This document shows, piece after piece, positions 42,868-52,241 of a stretch of 64,000 nucleotides of DNA. This stretch comes from JBDHXE01 sp035445085 (GTDB taxonomy: Bacteria; Bacteroidota; Ignavibacteria; Kapaibacteriales; UBA2268), in assembly GCA_035445085.1 (NCBI GenBank), contig DAOMQA010000004.1:1-64000 (forward strand). The letters are read 5' to 3'. A program made the position numbers and the translations under genes. The notes beneath the pieces are model-generated. The model was given only the letters and a program-made list of their open reading frames with translations, had not been told where the DNA came from and made no database searches. Every line of letters starts with the position of its first letter. Position 1 is the first letter of the stretch.

Positions 42868-44205
42868 TTATCTTTTCTTTTCTTCTCGTTCTTCCCAAGG
42901 CGTATTTTTTCTTCTGAACACTAATGAAATAGGAGTTCCTTTAAGCGGAAAATTCCTTCTGATAGCTCTTTCAATAAATCTTTTATAAGAGTCTGGTATT
43001 AGAGTCGGATGATTAGAAAACAAAGCAAATAAAGGCGGCTCTGTGCCTACTTGTGTTACATAATTAATTCTAAGGTCATAGCCTCTCACTGAAGGCGGTG
43101 GGGTTTTGTCTAATTCTTGTAAGACTACATCATTTAAAATGTGTGTTTTAATTCTTTCTTTTCTTACTTCATGAATTTCTTTAGCTAATTCAATTACCTT
43201 TATAATTCTCTGCTTAGTTAAAGCTGATATAAATACTACAGGAACATAATCATACATTTTCAAGTCTTCATATATCTTTTTCGTGAACTCGTCTGCAGTT
43301 TTGTGATCTTTTTCTACTGCATCCCATTTATTTATTGCGATAATGATTCCTTTTCTAGCAACATCAACTTGATTTATAATTTTTTTATCTTGATCTTCTA
43401 AGCCACGCGTAGCGTCTACCAAAATTATTGCTATATCACACCTTTCGATAGCTTTTCCAGTCCTGATAATAGAATACATTTCAATATTCTCTTTTACTTG
43501 ACTTTTCTTTCTCAAGCCAGCCGTATCAATTAAAACTATTTCTTCACCATGGTATTTTAAAATACTATCAACTGAGTCTCTGGTTGTCCCCGGTATATCA
43601 GTTACAATTGAGCGCTCTTTTCCTAATAGAGCGTTAGTTAAACTTGATTTACCAGCATTTGGTCTGCCAACAATAGCTATTTTTAGCCTATTATCTTCTT
43701 CGGCTTCAACAGTTTTACTTAAGTTATTAGTAACATCATCTAAAAGGTCTCCTGTTCCATATCCACTAAGTGAGGATATAGCAAAAGGGTTACCAATTCC
43801 CAAGCTATGGAACTCATAAGAATATGATTCCATTCTAGTATTATCGCATTTGTTTATAGCTAAGGTAATAGGTTTTGAACTTGAACGTAATATAGTAGCT
43901 ATATCGATATCAAACGCAGTTACTCCATCTCGTCCATCACAAACAAAGACAATTACATCGGCTTCTTCAACAGCGTTCATAGCTTGCTCTCTAATGGCGC
44001 GTTCCATTGTATCCTCAGTACCCGGTATAAAACCGCCAGTATCAACGACTTGAAATCTTAATCCATTCCACTCACAAAAGCCATATATCCTATCTCGCGT
44101 AACTCCCGGCGTATCTTCTACAATAGCTTCTTTATGCCCAACTAAACGGTTAAATAAAGTTGATTTTCCAACATTTGGTCTTCCTACTAAGGCAACTAAA
44201 CTCAT
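42868..44205 (-). CDS. der: ribosome biogenesis GTPase Der (EngA)
   Basis: The 445-residue protein has the two tandem GTPase domains unique to Der, which acts in 50S subunit maturation. G1 motifs are GRPNVGKST (about 8) and GRPNAGKSS (about 178); DTPGVTRDR and DIPGTTRDS are the switch regions, with NKCD and NKWD as G4 motifs. The C-terminal KH-like domain has PPSVRGYDLRINYVTQVGTEPP. Length is normal. It is divergent from coaC. Confidence 0.97.
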   Translation of the reverse strand: MSLVALVGRPNVGKSTLFNRLVGHKEAIVEDTPGVTRDRIYGFCEWNGLRFQVVDTGGFIPGTEDTMERAIREQAMNAVEEADVIVFVCDGRDGVTAFDIDIATILRSSSKPITLAINKCDNTRMESYSYEFHSLGIGNPFAISSLSGYGTGDLLDDVTNNLSKTVEAEEDNRLKIAIVGRPNAGKSSLTNALLGKERSIVTDIPGTTRDSVDSILKYHGEEIVLIDTAGLRKKSQVKENIEMYSIIRTGKAIERCDIAIILVDATRGLEDQDKKIINQVDVARKGIIIAINKWDAVEKDHKTADEFTKKIYEDLKMYDYVPVVFISALTKQRIIKVIELAKEIHEVRKERIKTHILNDVVLQELDKTPPPSVRGYDLRINYVTQVGTEPPLFALFSNHPTLIPDSYKRFIERAIRRNFPLKGTPISLVFRRKNTPWEEREEKKR

Positions 44206-44282
44206 TTTTTTTATTTTTTATTTTAATAGATTTACAAAAATAGCTATTTTTAATTATATTATAGATACTTAAATGATAGAAA

Positions 44283-45032
44283 ATGAATAATACTTTAAAT
44301 AATAAGAGAATATTATTAGGTGTAACGGGTTCAATTGCAGCATATAAATCACCTCTACTACTTAGAGAATTAATCAAGTTAGGTGCTAATGTTCAAGTAA
44401 TTATGACACCTGCATCAAGTAATTTTGTTAGTCCAACTGTGATGAGTAACTTAAGCCATAATAATGTTATAATTGATATGTTTGATAGTAATAATCAAAA
44501 CGATGGGGCTTGGCATATTAAATTAGCGCATCAAAGTGATTTAATGATTATTGCCCCTTGTTCACTGTCTACTTTATCAAAAATAGCTTATGGTATGTGC
44601 GACAATGCGCTTACAACCCTAACAATTGCCTTAGAAAACTCTGTCCCTTTACTTATATCTCCGGCAATGGATTCTACTATGTGGACTCACCCCGCTACTC
44701 AAAGGGCAGTCAAACAAGTCGTAGATGATGGAGCAATATTAATACCACCTATTGATGGTGAGCTATCTAGTGGACTAATTGGACCAGGTAGACTGCCTGA
44801 TATACCAGATTTAGTGAGACAAGTAGAAGTCACATTGAACAAAGCAACGTCAACTAATCGTTATAATTATACTAATTATAAGGCGGGTGAAGCGATTGAA
44901 AAAGAACCTAAAAAAATAGAACACATACCTAATCTTATAGATACTCCTATTTATCCTATTTCTAACGATATTGATAAAGATAAGTTTAACTCTGAATTAG
45001 AGTTTCACAAATTAAAAAATAAGTTAGTATGA
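44283..45032 (+). CDS. coaC: phosphopantothenoylcysteine decarboxylase (CoaC half of CoaBC, separate gene)
   Basis: The 249-residue flavoprotein decarboxylates phosphopantothenoylcysteine in coenzyme A synthesis. Visible are the Rossmann start ILLGVTGSIAAYKSP, His in HIKLAHQSDL, APCSLSTLSKIAYGMCDNALTT and SPAMDSTMW.HPATQ (Asp where E. coli has PAMN). Residues about 180-249 are a polar linker without recognised domain. In most bacteria this continues into CoaB; here the frame ends and coaB starts in another frame with an ATGA overlap, so translation is coupled. Confidence 0.9.
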   Translation: MNNTLNNKRILLGVTGSIAAYKSPLLLRELIKLGANVQVIMTPASSNFVSPTVMSNLSHNNVIIDMFDSNNQNDGAWHIKLAHQSDLMIIAPCSLSTLSKIAYGMCDNALTTLTIALENSVPLLISPAMDSTMWTHPATQRAVKQVVDDGAILIPPIDGELSSGLIGPGRLPDIPDLVRQVEVTLNKATSTNRYNYTNYKAGEAIEKEPKKIEHIPNLIDTPIYPISNDIDKDKFNSELEFHKLKNKLV

Positions 45033-45673
45033 AAGTATTAATAACAGCTGGTCCAACAAGAGAAAAAATTGACGATGTTAGATATATATCTAATTATTCG
45101 AGTGGGAAAATGGGCTATGCCTTAGCGGATATTGCTTTTGAGCTAAATTATGACGTTACATTAATTAGCGGGCTTGTAAATATTTCTCCAAAGCATAATT
45201 ATCATATTGAATTTATCGAAAGTGCCGACGAAATGCACCAACAAGTTTTAAAATATTATCAAGATATGGATATTTTAATATTCGCTGCTGCTGTTGCCGA
45301 TTTTAAGCCTCTAAATTACCACCAAGGTAAAATAAAAAAGCAAATAGGTGAACAAATAATTAGCTTAGAATTAATCAAAAACCCAGATATTTTAGCAGAT
45401 ATTGCTTCAAGAAAAAGTGATAACCAGTTTGTTGTAGGATTTGCATTAGAGGCAGAGAATGAAATTAATAATGCAATATCAAAACTAACATCTAAAAATT
45501 GCGATTTAATTATTTTAAACTCTTCAAATAAACAAGATAGTGGGTTTAATGGTGATAATAACACGATTACAATTATTGATAAAAAACATAACATTCTAAC
45601 TTTCCCACCAATGACTAAGGTCGAATGCGCTAAAACAATTTTTACAGAAATTTCAAAAATAAAAAAGGTATAA
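45029..45673 (+). CDS. coaB: phosphopantothenate-cysteine ligase (CoaB half of CoaBC, separate gene)
   Basis: The 214-residue enzyme joins cysteine to 4'-phosphopantothenate. It begins exactly at the CoaB domain start: VLITAGPTREKIDDVRYISNYSSGKMG. Other motifs are AAAVADFKP with the following KIKK, KNPDILADIA, GFALEAEN and ILNSSNKQDSGFNGD. It looks complete. It overlaps coaC by 4 bases in a different frame and is followed 4 bases later by the C1-type peptidase gene. Confidence 0.92.
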   Translation: MKVLITAGPTREKIDDVRYISNYSSGKMGYALADIAFELNYDVTLISGLVNISPKHNYHIEFIESADEMHQQVLKYYQDMDILIFAAAVADFKPLNYHQGKIKKQIGEQIISLELIKNPDILADIASRKSDNQFVVGFALEAENEINNAISKLTSKNCDLIILNSSNKQDSGFNGDNNTITIIDKKHNILTFPPMTKVECAKTIFTEISKIKKV

Positions 45674-45677
45674 TCTA

Positions 45678-46895
45678 ATGAACAAAATTATAATAAGTTT
45701 GCTACTTACAATCAGTATTAGTTTACCAGTCTACTCTCAACAGAGTAAGGATAAAAGTAAATTTATTGAACCCAAAAATGAAACCTGGGAAACAATTGAA
45801 AAAGAAATTAAAGAATTTAATGCTAAGCCCGACAAAAAGCCTAAAAAGCTCATACCAGACTTTGATAAAATTGAAATACCGAAATCTCTATCAGATTTTA
45901 AACAGTCTTGGCATAACGAACCAATTATGCAAAGCGCTACTGGTACTTGTTGGTGTTTTTGTGGTACTTCATTTTTAGAATCTGAAATAGAAAGAATAAA
46001 TCATAAAAAATTAAAGATGTCTGAAATGCATACAGTATACTACGAGTATATAGAAAGAGCTTTAGACTTTATAAAGACTCATGGTGCGACATATATCGGC
46101 GAAGGATCCCAATCAAGTGCAGTAGTAAGGATATGGAAAAAATATGGGTGCGTGCCAGAAGATACTTATACAGGTAAATTAAATGGGCAGAAGCACCACG
46201 ACCATACTAAAATGTTTGCTGAAATTGATTCGTATTTAAAGTTCTGTAAAGCGAATAATATATGGAGTGAAGAAATGATAATTCCCAATATCAAGGCTAT
46301 CTTAAATCATTTTATGGGTGTGCCACCTACTGAATTTTCATATAATAATAAAAACTACACTCCTAAGCAATTTTTAAATGAAGTGGTTAGTATTAATTTA
46401 GATGATTATATTGATTTTATGTCTTTAAAAAAATATGATTTTAATACTTGGAATGTTTATGAAGTACCCGACAATTGGTGGTTTGGAAAATTCTTTAATA
46501 TCAATGCCGATAACTTTATTAACTCAATAAAAAAAGCCATTAAGAACGGTTTTACAATGACGATTGGTGGGGACGTGAGCGAAGCAGGCTTATACTCCTA
46601 TGCTGATGCAGCAATAGTACCATCATTTGATATTCCCTCTGAATATATCGACGATGATGCTAGGGAGTTTAGATTTGAAAATGGAACAACAGGGGACGAC
46701 CATGGTATTCAAATTGTAGGATACACAGAATTAAAGAATAAAACTTGGTTTTTAATCAAAGATTCTGGCAGTGGAGCTAGAAATGGTAAAATGAAAGGTT
46801 ATTATATGTATAGCGAAGATTACGTAAAACTCAAGATGCTGACATTTATGGCTCACAAAGATGCTGTCCCAGACTTAATAAAACTAATAAAATAA
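45678..46895 (+). CDS. secreted C1-family (bleomycin hydrolase-like) cysteine peptidase
   Basis: The 405-residue protein has a signal peptide (ending PVYSQQ), unusual for the normally cytoplasmic C1B aminopeptidases. The active-site region is MQSATGTCWCFCGTSFLESE (Cys near residue 90), and the His is in GDDHGIQIVGY near 341. The third position, normally Asn in NSWG, reads IKDSGSG, so Asp replaces Asn. Length and the paired blocks match the bleomycin hydrolase/PepC type. Peptide or protein turnover in the periplasm is inferred. Confidence 0.85.
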   Translation: MNKIIISLLLTISISLPVYSQQSKDKSKFIEPKNETWETIEKEIKEFNAKPDKKPKKLIPDFDKIEIPKSLSDFKQSWHNEPIMQSATGTCWCFCGTSFLESEIERINHKKLKMSEMHTVYYEYIERALDFIKTHGATYIGEGSQSSAVVRIWKKYGCVPEDTYTGKLNGQKHHDHTKMFAEIDSYLKFCKANNIWSEEMIIPNIKAILNHFMGVPPTEFSYNNKNYTPKQFLNEVVSINLDDYIDFMSLKKYDFNTWNVYEVPDNWWFGKFFNINADNFINSIKKAIKNGFTMTIGGDVSEAGLYSYADAAIVPSFDIPSEYIDDDAREFRFENGTTGDDHGIQIVGYTELKNKTWFLIKDSGSGARNGKMKGYYMYSEDYVKLKMLTFMAHKDAVPDLIKLIK

Positions 46896-46953
46896 ATTTT
46901 GATAAATGTGTAAATATAGTTAAATTGTAAAATTATTAAATGAGAAAAAAGAT

Positions 46954-47634
46954 ATGGTTTTAAACTTAGCAGAAGAATTATTATTATTGGGCTTAGAAAC
47001 TGACACAGGTGAGCTTATGCTGACTGTTACTACTTCTTTACCGTATGGTTTGGCTGGTGCTTTACTTTTAGAGCTATTCAATGCTGATAAAATTGTAATG
47101 GATAACAATAATATCAAAGTGATTAATTCAAGTTCAACAAATGACGCCGTTATTGATGAAGCCTTAGGTTTGATAAGCAAATCATCTGAAAACAAAGATT
47201 GTAAATATTGGGTAAAGAAAATTATTTCAGAAATGCCTGATTTAATAGATAAGATAATGAATAATTTAGTTGCAAAAGGTATCTTAAAAAAAGAATCCAA
47301 AAAAATTCTTTGGATTATACCAATAGATACTTTTCCTATGCAAGACGCTTTACCAACAGTCTATACACGGCTAAGAGTAAGAGAAATAGTTTTAGAGAGT
47401 CAATCTCCAGATAAAAGAGATGTTGCGTTGCTTAGTTTAATTAAAGCAACTAACTTAACTGACGAATTATTTATGAAAGAAGAAAGGACTCAAGCTACAA
47501 ATATTATAAATGATTTAATTGGTGGAGAACAAATCGGTCAAGCAATTAAAGACATTAATTTGGAAATTACTTCCATCATTGCCTCTTCGGTGGCTGGCTC
47601 GGTGGCTGCTGCAAGCGTAGTAGGTACATACTAA
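46954..47634 (+). CDS. GPP34 (Golgi phosphoprotein 3-like) family protein
   Basis: The 226-residue protein starts with the family signature LNLAEELLLLGLETDTGELMLTVTTSLPYGLAGALLLELFNADKIV and continues with GILKKESKKILW and DAVL-like helical segments. GPP34 proteins bind phosphoinositides in eukaryotic Golgi; bacterial members have no settled role. The tail (SIIASSVAGSVAAASVVGTY) is small-residue rich. A DUF1232 membrane protein gene starts 4 bases after the stop, which suggests a shared membrane-related role. Confidence 0.82.
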   Translation: MVLNLAEELLLLGLETDTGELMLTVTTSLPYGLAGALLLELFNADKIVMDNNNIKVINSSSTNDAVIDEALGLISKSSENKDCKYWVKKIISEMPDLIDKIMNNLVAKGILKKESKKILWIIPIDTFPMQDALPTVYTRLRVREIVLESQSPDKRDVALLSLIKATNLTDELFMKEERTQATNIINDLIGGEQIGQAIKDINLEITSIIASSVAGSVAAASVVGTY

Positions 47635-47638
47635 TCTT

Positions 47639-48004
47639 ATGAGTAAACTTGTAAATTATAAGGAACATCAGAAGCATTATTCTGATGCTTCCTTTTTCAA
47701 GAAAATTAATAATGTTGCAAAAAAGATAGGGAAGAGGCTAATACATAAAGCTCTTTTATTATATTATGTTGCAATGGATAATGATACTCCTGTATGGACA
47801 AAATCATTAATATTTGGAGTTCTGGGTTATTTTATTCTACCATTAGATGTTATCCCAGATATAGCACCATTTGTAGGTTTTTCTGATGATTTAGCAGCAA
47901 TTGTATCAACGATTTCTATCATTTGGAATAATATTAAGCCTGAGCATTTAGTGCATGTAGATAAGATGATGATTAGAATTTTCGGTACAACTATCAAAGA
48001 ATAA
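47639..48004 (+). CDS. DUF1232/YkvA family membrane protein
   Basis: The 121-residue protein contains the DUF1232 core WTKSLIFGVLGYFILPLDVIPDIAPFVGFSDDLAAI (about 58-94), a short hairpin of hydrophobic segments with the conserved P-L-D-x-I-P-D-x-x-P motif. Function of the family is not established. It is coupled to the GPP34 gene and converges with the FAD oxidase gene. Confidence 0.88.
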   Translation: MSKLVNYKEHQKHYSDASFFKKINNVAKKIGKRLIHKALLLYYVAMDNDTPVWTKSLIFGVLGYFILPLDVIPDIAPFVGFSDDLAAIVSTISIIWNNIKPEHLVHVDKMMIRIFGTTIKE

Positions 48005-48020
48005 ACATATTATATTATAT

Positions 48021-49490
48021 TTAATCAAACATCGCACCTACATTCAATAAATTAAAAGGATCGAATATTGCTTTGATTGCCTTAAATTTATCAATATTTT
48101 GCTGACCATACATCTTTATCAAGTAACTCTTTTTTAATTTACCGATACCATGTTCAGCGGAAACGGTTCCATTTAGTTGTAGGGATAAGTCTATAACTTT
48201 TTCATAAACTTCTAAAGCACGTCTGTATTCGACTTCGTTTTGACAAAATATATTTGCGTGCAAATGTGAATTTCCTATATGACCAAAAATGACATTCTTA
48301 AGTTCTAATTTTGAAAACGCATTTAAGTAATAATCAAATAATATTGGAAATTTGTCATCTGGTACTGCTGTATCTAAGCCAACTTTCTTTTGAGAATTCT
48401 GTGTTAAATTTTCATATACTTGCAAGGGTAATTCGTGTCTAAACTCCCTTAAATTTTGATGCTCTTTATCGTTTAAAGCTACCCACGTATTTTCTGAATA
48501 GTTAGTATATTTTGAAATTATGTTATTCCAGCTATCCAATACCTGCTCTTCATTTGATAAGGAATATTCTTGCTCTATCCAAATGCCACCAACGGCTTTC
48601 TTTGGTATTTGTGAATATTTAGATCTTAATAATTCTAAAGAACTCTTATCAAAGTATTCAATTAATCTTGCAGATATTTCCTTTATATTGCGGTAATCTA
48701 ATAAATTATTCCTCTGGCTATGTTCTCTAACTTCTTCTACAAAATTTCTTAAGTGATAAGAATCATCAAAAAATATAACTAAACCTAAAATTTTCTCTGG
48801 TATATCTATAACTCTTAATTTGATTTGCTTTATTGCTCCCAATGTGCCTTCAGAACCTATAATTAAATCTATTAAATCCAGGTCTTCTTTTATAAAATAT
48901 CCAGAAGCATTTTTGACACTTGGCATTCCAATGTCAAAAGTATTAAAAGAATATGTTAGCCCATTGTCAGTATGGAATGTTAATAGGTTATTAGTGGCTT
49001 TAAATTCGCTTCTTTTTATACGTACAATGTCTCCATCTGCTAATATTATTTCTATTTCTTCAACCCAATTTCTGATTGCCCCATACTTAAATGTACGTGA
49101 GCCCGAAGCATTCGTAGATATATTACCACCAATCGAGGCATTCATTTCCGTAGGATTTGGAGGTAAAAATTTTCCTTTTGTTTCAAGAAAGCTATTAAGT
49201 TCAGATAGCGTTACGCCTGGCTCAACAATTACATAATCGTTACTAAATTCGATGATATTTTTAAGCTTCTCTGTAGAAATTACTATACCACCATTTGGAA
49301 CACGGGAACCAGTTATTCCTGTACCGGCTCCAGAAAAATATATTCTATACTTTTCATCGAAGCCTAATTTAATAGCATCTATTAAATCTTCAATACTTTC
49401 AGGAATATAAACAACATCAGCACTACCTTGTAGGTTTGATGAATCATAAGTATAAGGATAAATATCTAATAAAGTAGTTTTGATAATCAT
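48021..49490 (-). CDS. FAD-linked oxidase, glycolate oxidase GlcD / D-lactate dehydrogenase type
   Basis: The 489-residue flavoprotein has the FAD-binding PCMH domain with FSGAGTGITGSRVPNGGIVIS and LPPNPTEMNASIGGNISTNASGSRTFKYG, and a GSEGTLGAIKQIKLRV motif. The C-terminal FAD-oxidase domain ends HGHIGNSHLHANIF-like and GTVSAEHGIGKLKKSYLIKMYG. It oxidises a 2-hydroxy acid; D-lactate or glycolate cannot be told apart. It is the last gene of a tight minus-strand series, 9 bases after the glycosyltransferase. Confidence 0.9.
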   Translation of the reverse strand: MIIKTTLLDIYPYTYDSSNLQGSADVVYIPESIEDLIDAIKLGFDEKYRIYFSGAGTGITGSRVPNGGIVISTEKLKNIIEFSNDYVIVEPGVTLSELNSFLETKGKFLPPNPTEMNASIGGNISTNASGSRTFKYGAIRNWVEEIEIILADGDIVRIKRSEFKATNNLLTFHTDNGLTYSFNTFDIGMPSVKNASGYFIKEDLDLIDLIIGSEGTLGAIKQIKLRVIDIPEKILGLVIFFDDSYHLRNFVEEVREHSQRNNLLDYRNIKEISARLIEYFDKSSLELLRSKYSQIPKKAVGGIWIEQEYSLSNEEQVLDSWNNIISKYTNYSENTWVALNDKEHQNLREFRHELPLQVYENLTQNSQKKVGLDTAVPDDKFPILFDYYLNAFSKLELKNVIFGHIGNSHLHANIFCQNEVEYRRALEVYEKVIDLSLQLNGTVSAEHGIGKLKKSYLIKMYGQQNIDKFKAIKAIFDPFNLLNVGAMFD

Positions 49491-49499
49491 AATAGAATA

Positions 49500-50735
49500 T
49501 TAATTAAACATACTAATATCAAAATTTTGATTAATTACACTATTATATACTTGCTTGTGCTTACCAATGTAGCCTTCTATAGAATGCTCTTTAATAAACT
49601 GCGTAAAATCAAAATTAAGGTTATCAATATTATCAATCATTTGAATAATTTTATTTCTTAAGTCTTCTTTATTTCCATGCTCAAATGTCAGTCCTATATT
49701 CCATTTCTTGATAGTATAACCAATAGTTCCATTATCGGTCCCAATTACGGGTATTTTTCTCACAGCAGCATCTATTAGAGGACCGCTTTGGTTAATAGAA
49801 GGTCGAGTATAAGGTACCAAATAAATATCACTAACTATAATATTATCAACAAATTCATCATCTGTTAGCCGTGTTTGTTTCGCAATGAATCTATGTTGTA
49901 TGCCAGACTCGGCTAATGGCTTTGGGAGACTATGCTTATAGCCAAGATAGTCTGTACCAATAATATTAATAAAAATTTTATCCTTATAAGTATCCTCAAG
50001 TTTAGAAACAGAATCAATAAAAAAATCAAGACCTTTATCTGGTCTTAGCATCCCTACAATTGAAAGTACAATTTTTTCTTCGGGGATATTGAAGCTCTTT
50101 CTTATTTCATATTTTTTTAGTGGGTTATGGTCAATCTTAAATGCACTCGGTAAATAATTTGTTATAACATTCTTGATTCCATTGCTTGCTAATTCTTCTT
50201 TTAAGGAATCACTCAAGGCAAAGATCACATCACAATGCTTAACAATATCTTTTAAAACATTCATATCGCAAAAAGAATGGTAAGTAGCTATAACAAATAT
50301 ACCTCTTTTTTTACACTCTTTAAATAATGCCTTATAATTATACAAAAGCAACACATCAATAGTCCCAACATGTAGGACTTTAACATTATCATTTAACTTG
50401 TTGATAATTAAATAAGGATACATTTTCTCAAAAATACCACTTATTATAGTGTAGATTACAATTTGCAAATTGTCCACTGAATCGTGTAAACGCGTGAGCA
50501 CATAGTGAACACTTGCAATATCAGTATAAATGATTTGTGTATTGCTATTTATATCAATAATATCTTGCTTAAAATTTATAGAAGCTAATAATTTATTATA
50601 TCTAAAGCAATCGACAACTACTAAATAAAAATAAATATAAGCTGGTAATTTTAATAAAAATACTGGTAATTTCGGAAATTTACCTTTAAAAAAACCTAAT
50701 ATAATATTATAGCGATACTTATTAACAGCGCTCAT
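49500..50735 (-). CDS. GT4-type glycosyltransferase
   Basis: The 411-residue protein has the C-terminal Rossmann domain of GT-B enzymes: KIVLSIVGMLRPDKGLDFFIDSVSKL, FINIIGTDYLG, then VSDIYLVPYTRPSINQSGPLIDAAVRKIPVIGTDNGTI with the acceptor-binding loop. The usual EGxPxxxLEA glutamate region is replaced by SINQSGPLIDA. The N-terminal half includes a hydrophobic stretch and a DVLLLYNYKALFKECKK segment. Donor and acceptor are unknown. It lies between gpmA and the FAD oxidase with gaps of 3 and 9 bases. Confidence 0.85.
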   Translation of the reverse strand: MSAVNKYRYNIILGFFKGKFPKLPVFLLKLPAYIYFYLVVVDCFRYNKLLASINFKQDIIDINSNTQIIYTDIASVHYVLTRLHDSVDNLQIVIYTIISGIFEKMYPYLIINKLNDNVKVLHVGTIDVLLLYNYKALFKECKKRGIFVIATYHSFCDMNVLKDIVKHCDVIFALSDSLKEELASNGIKNVITNYLPSAFKIDHNPLKKYEIRKSFNIPEEKIVLSIVGMLRPDKGLDFFIDSVSKLEDTYKDKIFINIIGTDYLGYKHSLPKPLAESGIQHRFIAKQTRLTDDEFVDNIIVSDIYLVPYTRPSINQSGPLIDAAVRKIPVIGTDNGTIGYTIKKWNIGLTFEHGNKEDLRNKIIQMIDNIDNLNFDFTQFIKEHSIEGYIGKHKQVYNSVINQNFDISMFN

Positions 50736-50738
50736 TAA

Positions 50739-51485
50739 CTATTGTATCTTCCCCTGATTAGCAACGGTACTTAATGCGTTTTTAAGCTTTTCATCGTCTG
50801 CTAAAAAGTATTTTTTAATAGGATTGAGTTTTTCATCTAGTTCGTAAACTAAGGGTATTCCTGTAGGAACGTTAAATTTTAAAATCTCGTCTTCGCTCAT
50901 ATTATCTAAAAGTTTTATTAAAGCTCTTAAACTATTACCATGAGCGGATATTATTACTTTTTTCCCTGCAATAATGTCTTTACTAATAACATTTTCCCAT
51001 AGAGGCAAAAATCTATTTACTGTATCAGCCAAACATTCGCCCTTAGGGAGGATAGATTTATCTATATTAGCATATTTTATATCATTGCCTGGAAATTGCG
51101 GGTCATTTATATCTAAGAGTGGGGGCGGAGTAGAATAGCTCCTTCTCCAAATCAAAACTTGCTCTTCACCATATTTTGTAGCCATATCACTTTTATTTAA
51201 TCCTTGCAAAGCTCCATAATGACGTTCATTTAAACGCCAATCCTTAATCACTGGTATCCACAGCAAATCTAAATTTTCTAAGCTTATAAATAATGTCTTT
51301 ATAGCCCTTTTTAAATATGAGGTATATGCAATATCAAAGCTCAGTCCAGCATTTTTAATAGCATCGGACGCATAAGTAGCTTCATCAATACCTTTTTCAG
51401 ATAAATCTACATCTACCCAACCAGTAAATCTATTTTCTTTATTCCAAACGCTTTCTCCATGGCGTAACAGCACTAATTTATACAT
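50739..51485 (-). CDS. gpmA: 2,3-bisphosphoglycerate-dependent phosphoglycerate mutase
   Basis: This 248-residue glycolytic enzyme interconverts 3- and 2-phosphoglycerate. The phosphohistidine motif is LLRHGESVWNKENRFTGWVDVDLSEKG (His near 9); RRSYSTPPPLLD, the substrate loop DWRLNERHYGALQGLNK and the second His in ISAHGNSLRAL are all present. Length is that of the dPGM family. It is 4 bases behind the nucleotidyltransferase gene. Confidence 0.96.
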   Translation of the reverse strand: MYKLVLLRHGESVWNKENRFTGWVDVDLSEKGIDEATYASDAIKNAGLSFDIAYTSYLKRAIKTLFISLENLDLLWIPVIKDWRLNERHYGALQGLNKSDMATKYGEEQVLIWRRSYSTPPPLLDINDPQFPGNDIKYANIDKSILPKGECLADTVNRFLPLWENVISKDIIAGKKVIISAHGNSLRALIKLLDNMSEDEILKFNVPTGIPLVYELDEKLNPIKKYFLADDEKLKNALSTVANQGKIQ

Positions 51486-51489
51486 AAGG

Positions 51490-52239
51490 TTATCCCCGTA
51501 ACTTTTTATAATTTTCCGCCTTAGTTAATTCTTCTAAAGTATTTATACCTTGTAATTCATCAAAATTATCTGCTTGAATTGCATTAACTTTATAATTTTC
51601 ACTTACGGCAATTTCAATAATATCTGTTAAGTAGTATTCGGATTGATTATTATTATTTTTTACTTTACCCAAAAGATTAAATAATAATCTATTATCTACA
51701 ATTATAATTCCACTATTAATTTCTGTAATCTTTTGAATATTTGTATCAGCATCTTTTTGTTCTGTAATTTTGAGAAATTCATTCTTATCATTTCTAACAA
51801 TTCTGCCATATCCAAATGGATTATTAGCATTTGCACTTAATACAGATAGGTCATTATGGTTTTCATAATGTGCTTTTATAAAAGTTGAAAGCGTTTCATA
51901 AGTGATATTTGGAATATCACCTGCCAATATTAAGGTATTACCATCAAAGTTATCCAACAAGTTATTTGCCATTAACACTGCATGTCCCGTACCTAGTTGC
52001 TGTTCTTGATTGGCAAATAAGATATCTTTATAGCCCTCAGACTGTATATATTCTTTTACTAAATCACCCTTATGACCTACCACTAAAATGATTGTCTTTG
52101 GCTTCAACTCAAAGACTACATTGACAACATAGTATATCAACGGTTTACCTAATAATTTTGCTAAGACCTTAGGCGTATCAGGATTATTCATCCTTTTGCC
52201 TTTACCTGCCGCTAAAACTACTACAGATAGATCTTTCAT
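51490..52239 (-). CDS. nucleotidyltransferase, GlmU N-terminal-domain-like
   Basis: The 249-residue protein is a sugar-phosphate nucleotidyltransferase fold: VVLAAGKGKRMNNPDTPKVLAKLLGKPL (nucleotide-binding loop), NQEQQLGTGHAVLMA, LAGDIPNI (metal-binding Asp), FGYGRIVRND, EINSGIIIVD and NNQSEYYLTDIIEIA. These are the uridyltransferase motifs of GlmU, but the left-handed beta-helix acetyltransferase half is missing. It could make UDP-GlcNAc or another nucleotide sugar, possibly for the neighbouring glycosyltransferase; that is inferred from context. Confidence 0.85.
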   Translation of the reverse strand: MKDLSVVVLAAGKGKRMNNPDTPKVLAKLLGKPLIYYVVNVVFELKPKTIILVVGHKGDLVKEYIQSEGYKDILFANQEQQLGTGHAVLMANNLLDNFDGNTLILAGDIPNITYETLSTFIKAHYENHNDLSVLSANANNPFGYGRIVRNDKNEFLKITEQKDADTNIQKITEINSGIIIVDNRLLFNLLGKVKNNNNQSEYYLTDIIEIAVSENYKVNAIQADNFDELQGINTLEELTKAENYKKLRG

Positions 52240-52241
52240 AC

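Noticed and set aside
44283..45673. coaC/coaB treated as a frameshifted pseudogene
   Set aside because: Both domains are complete and the second frame starts exactly at the CoaB domain with an ATGA coupling, so fission is more likely than decay.
48820..49236. Plus-strand reading frame of 138 codons opposite the FAD oxidase
   Set aside because: Covers the conserved FAD-binding motifs of the real gene on the other strand.
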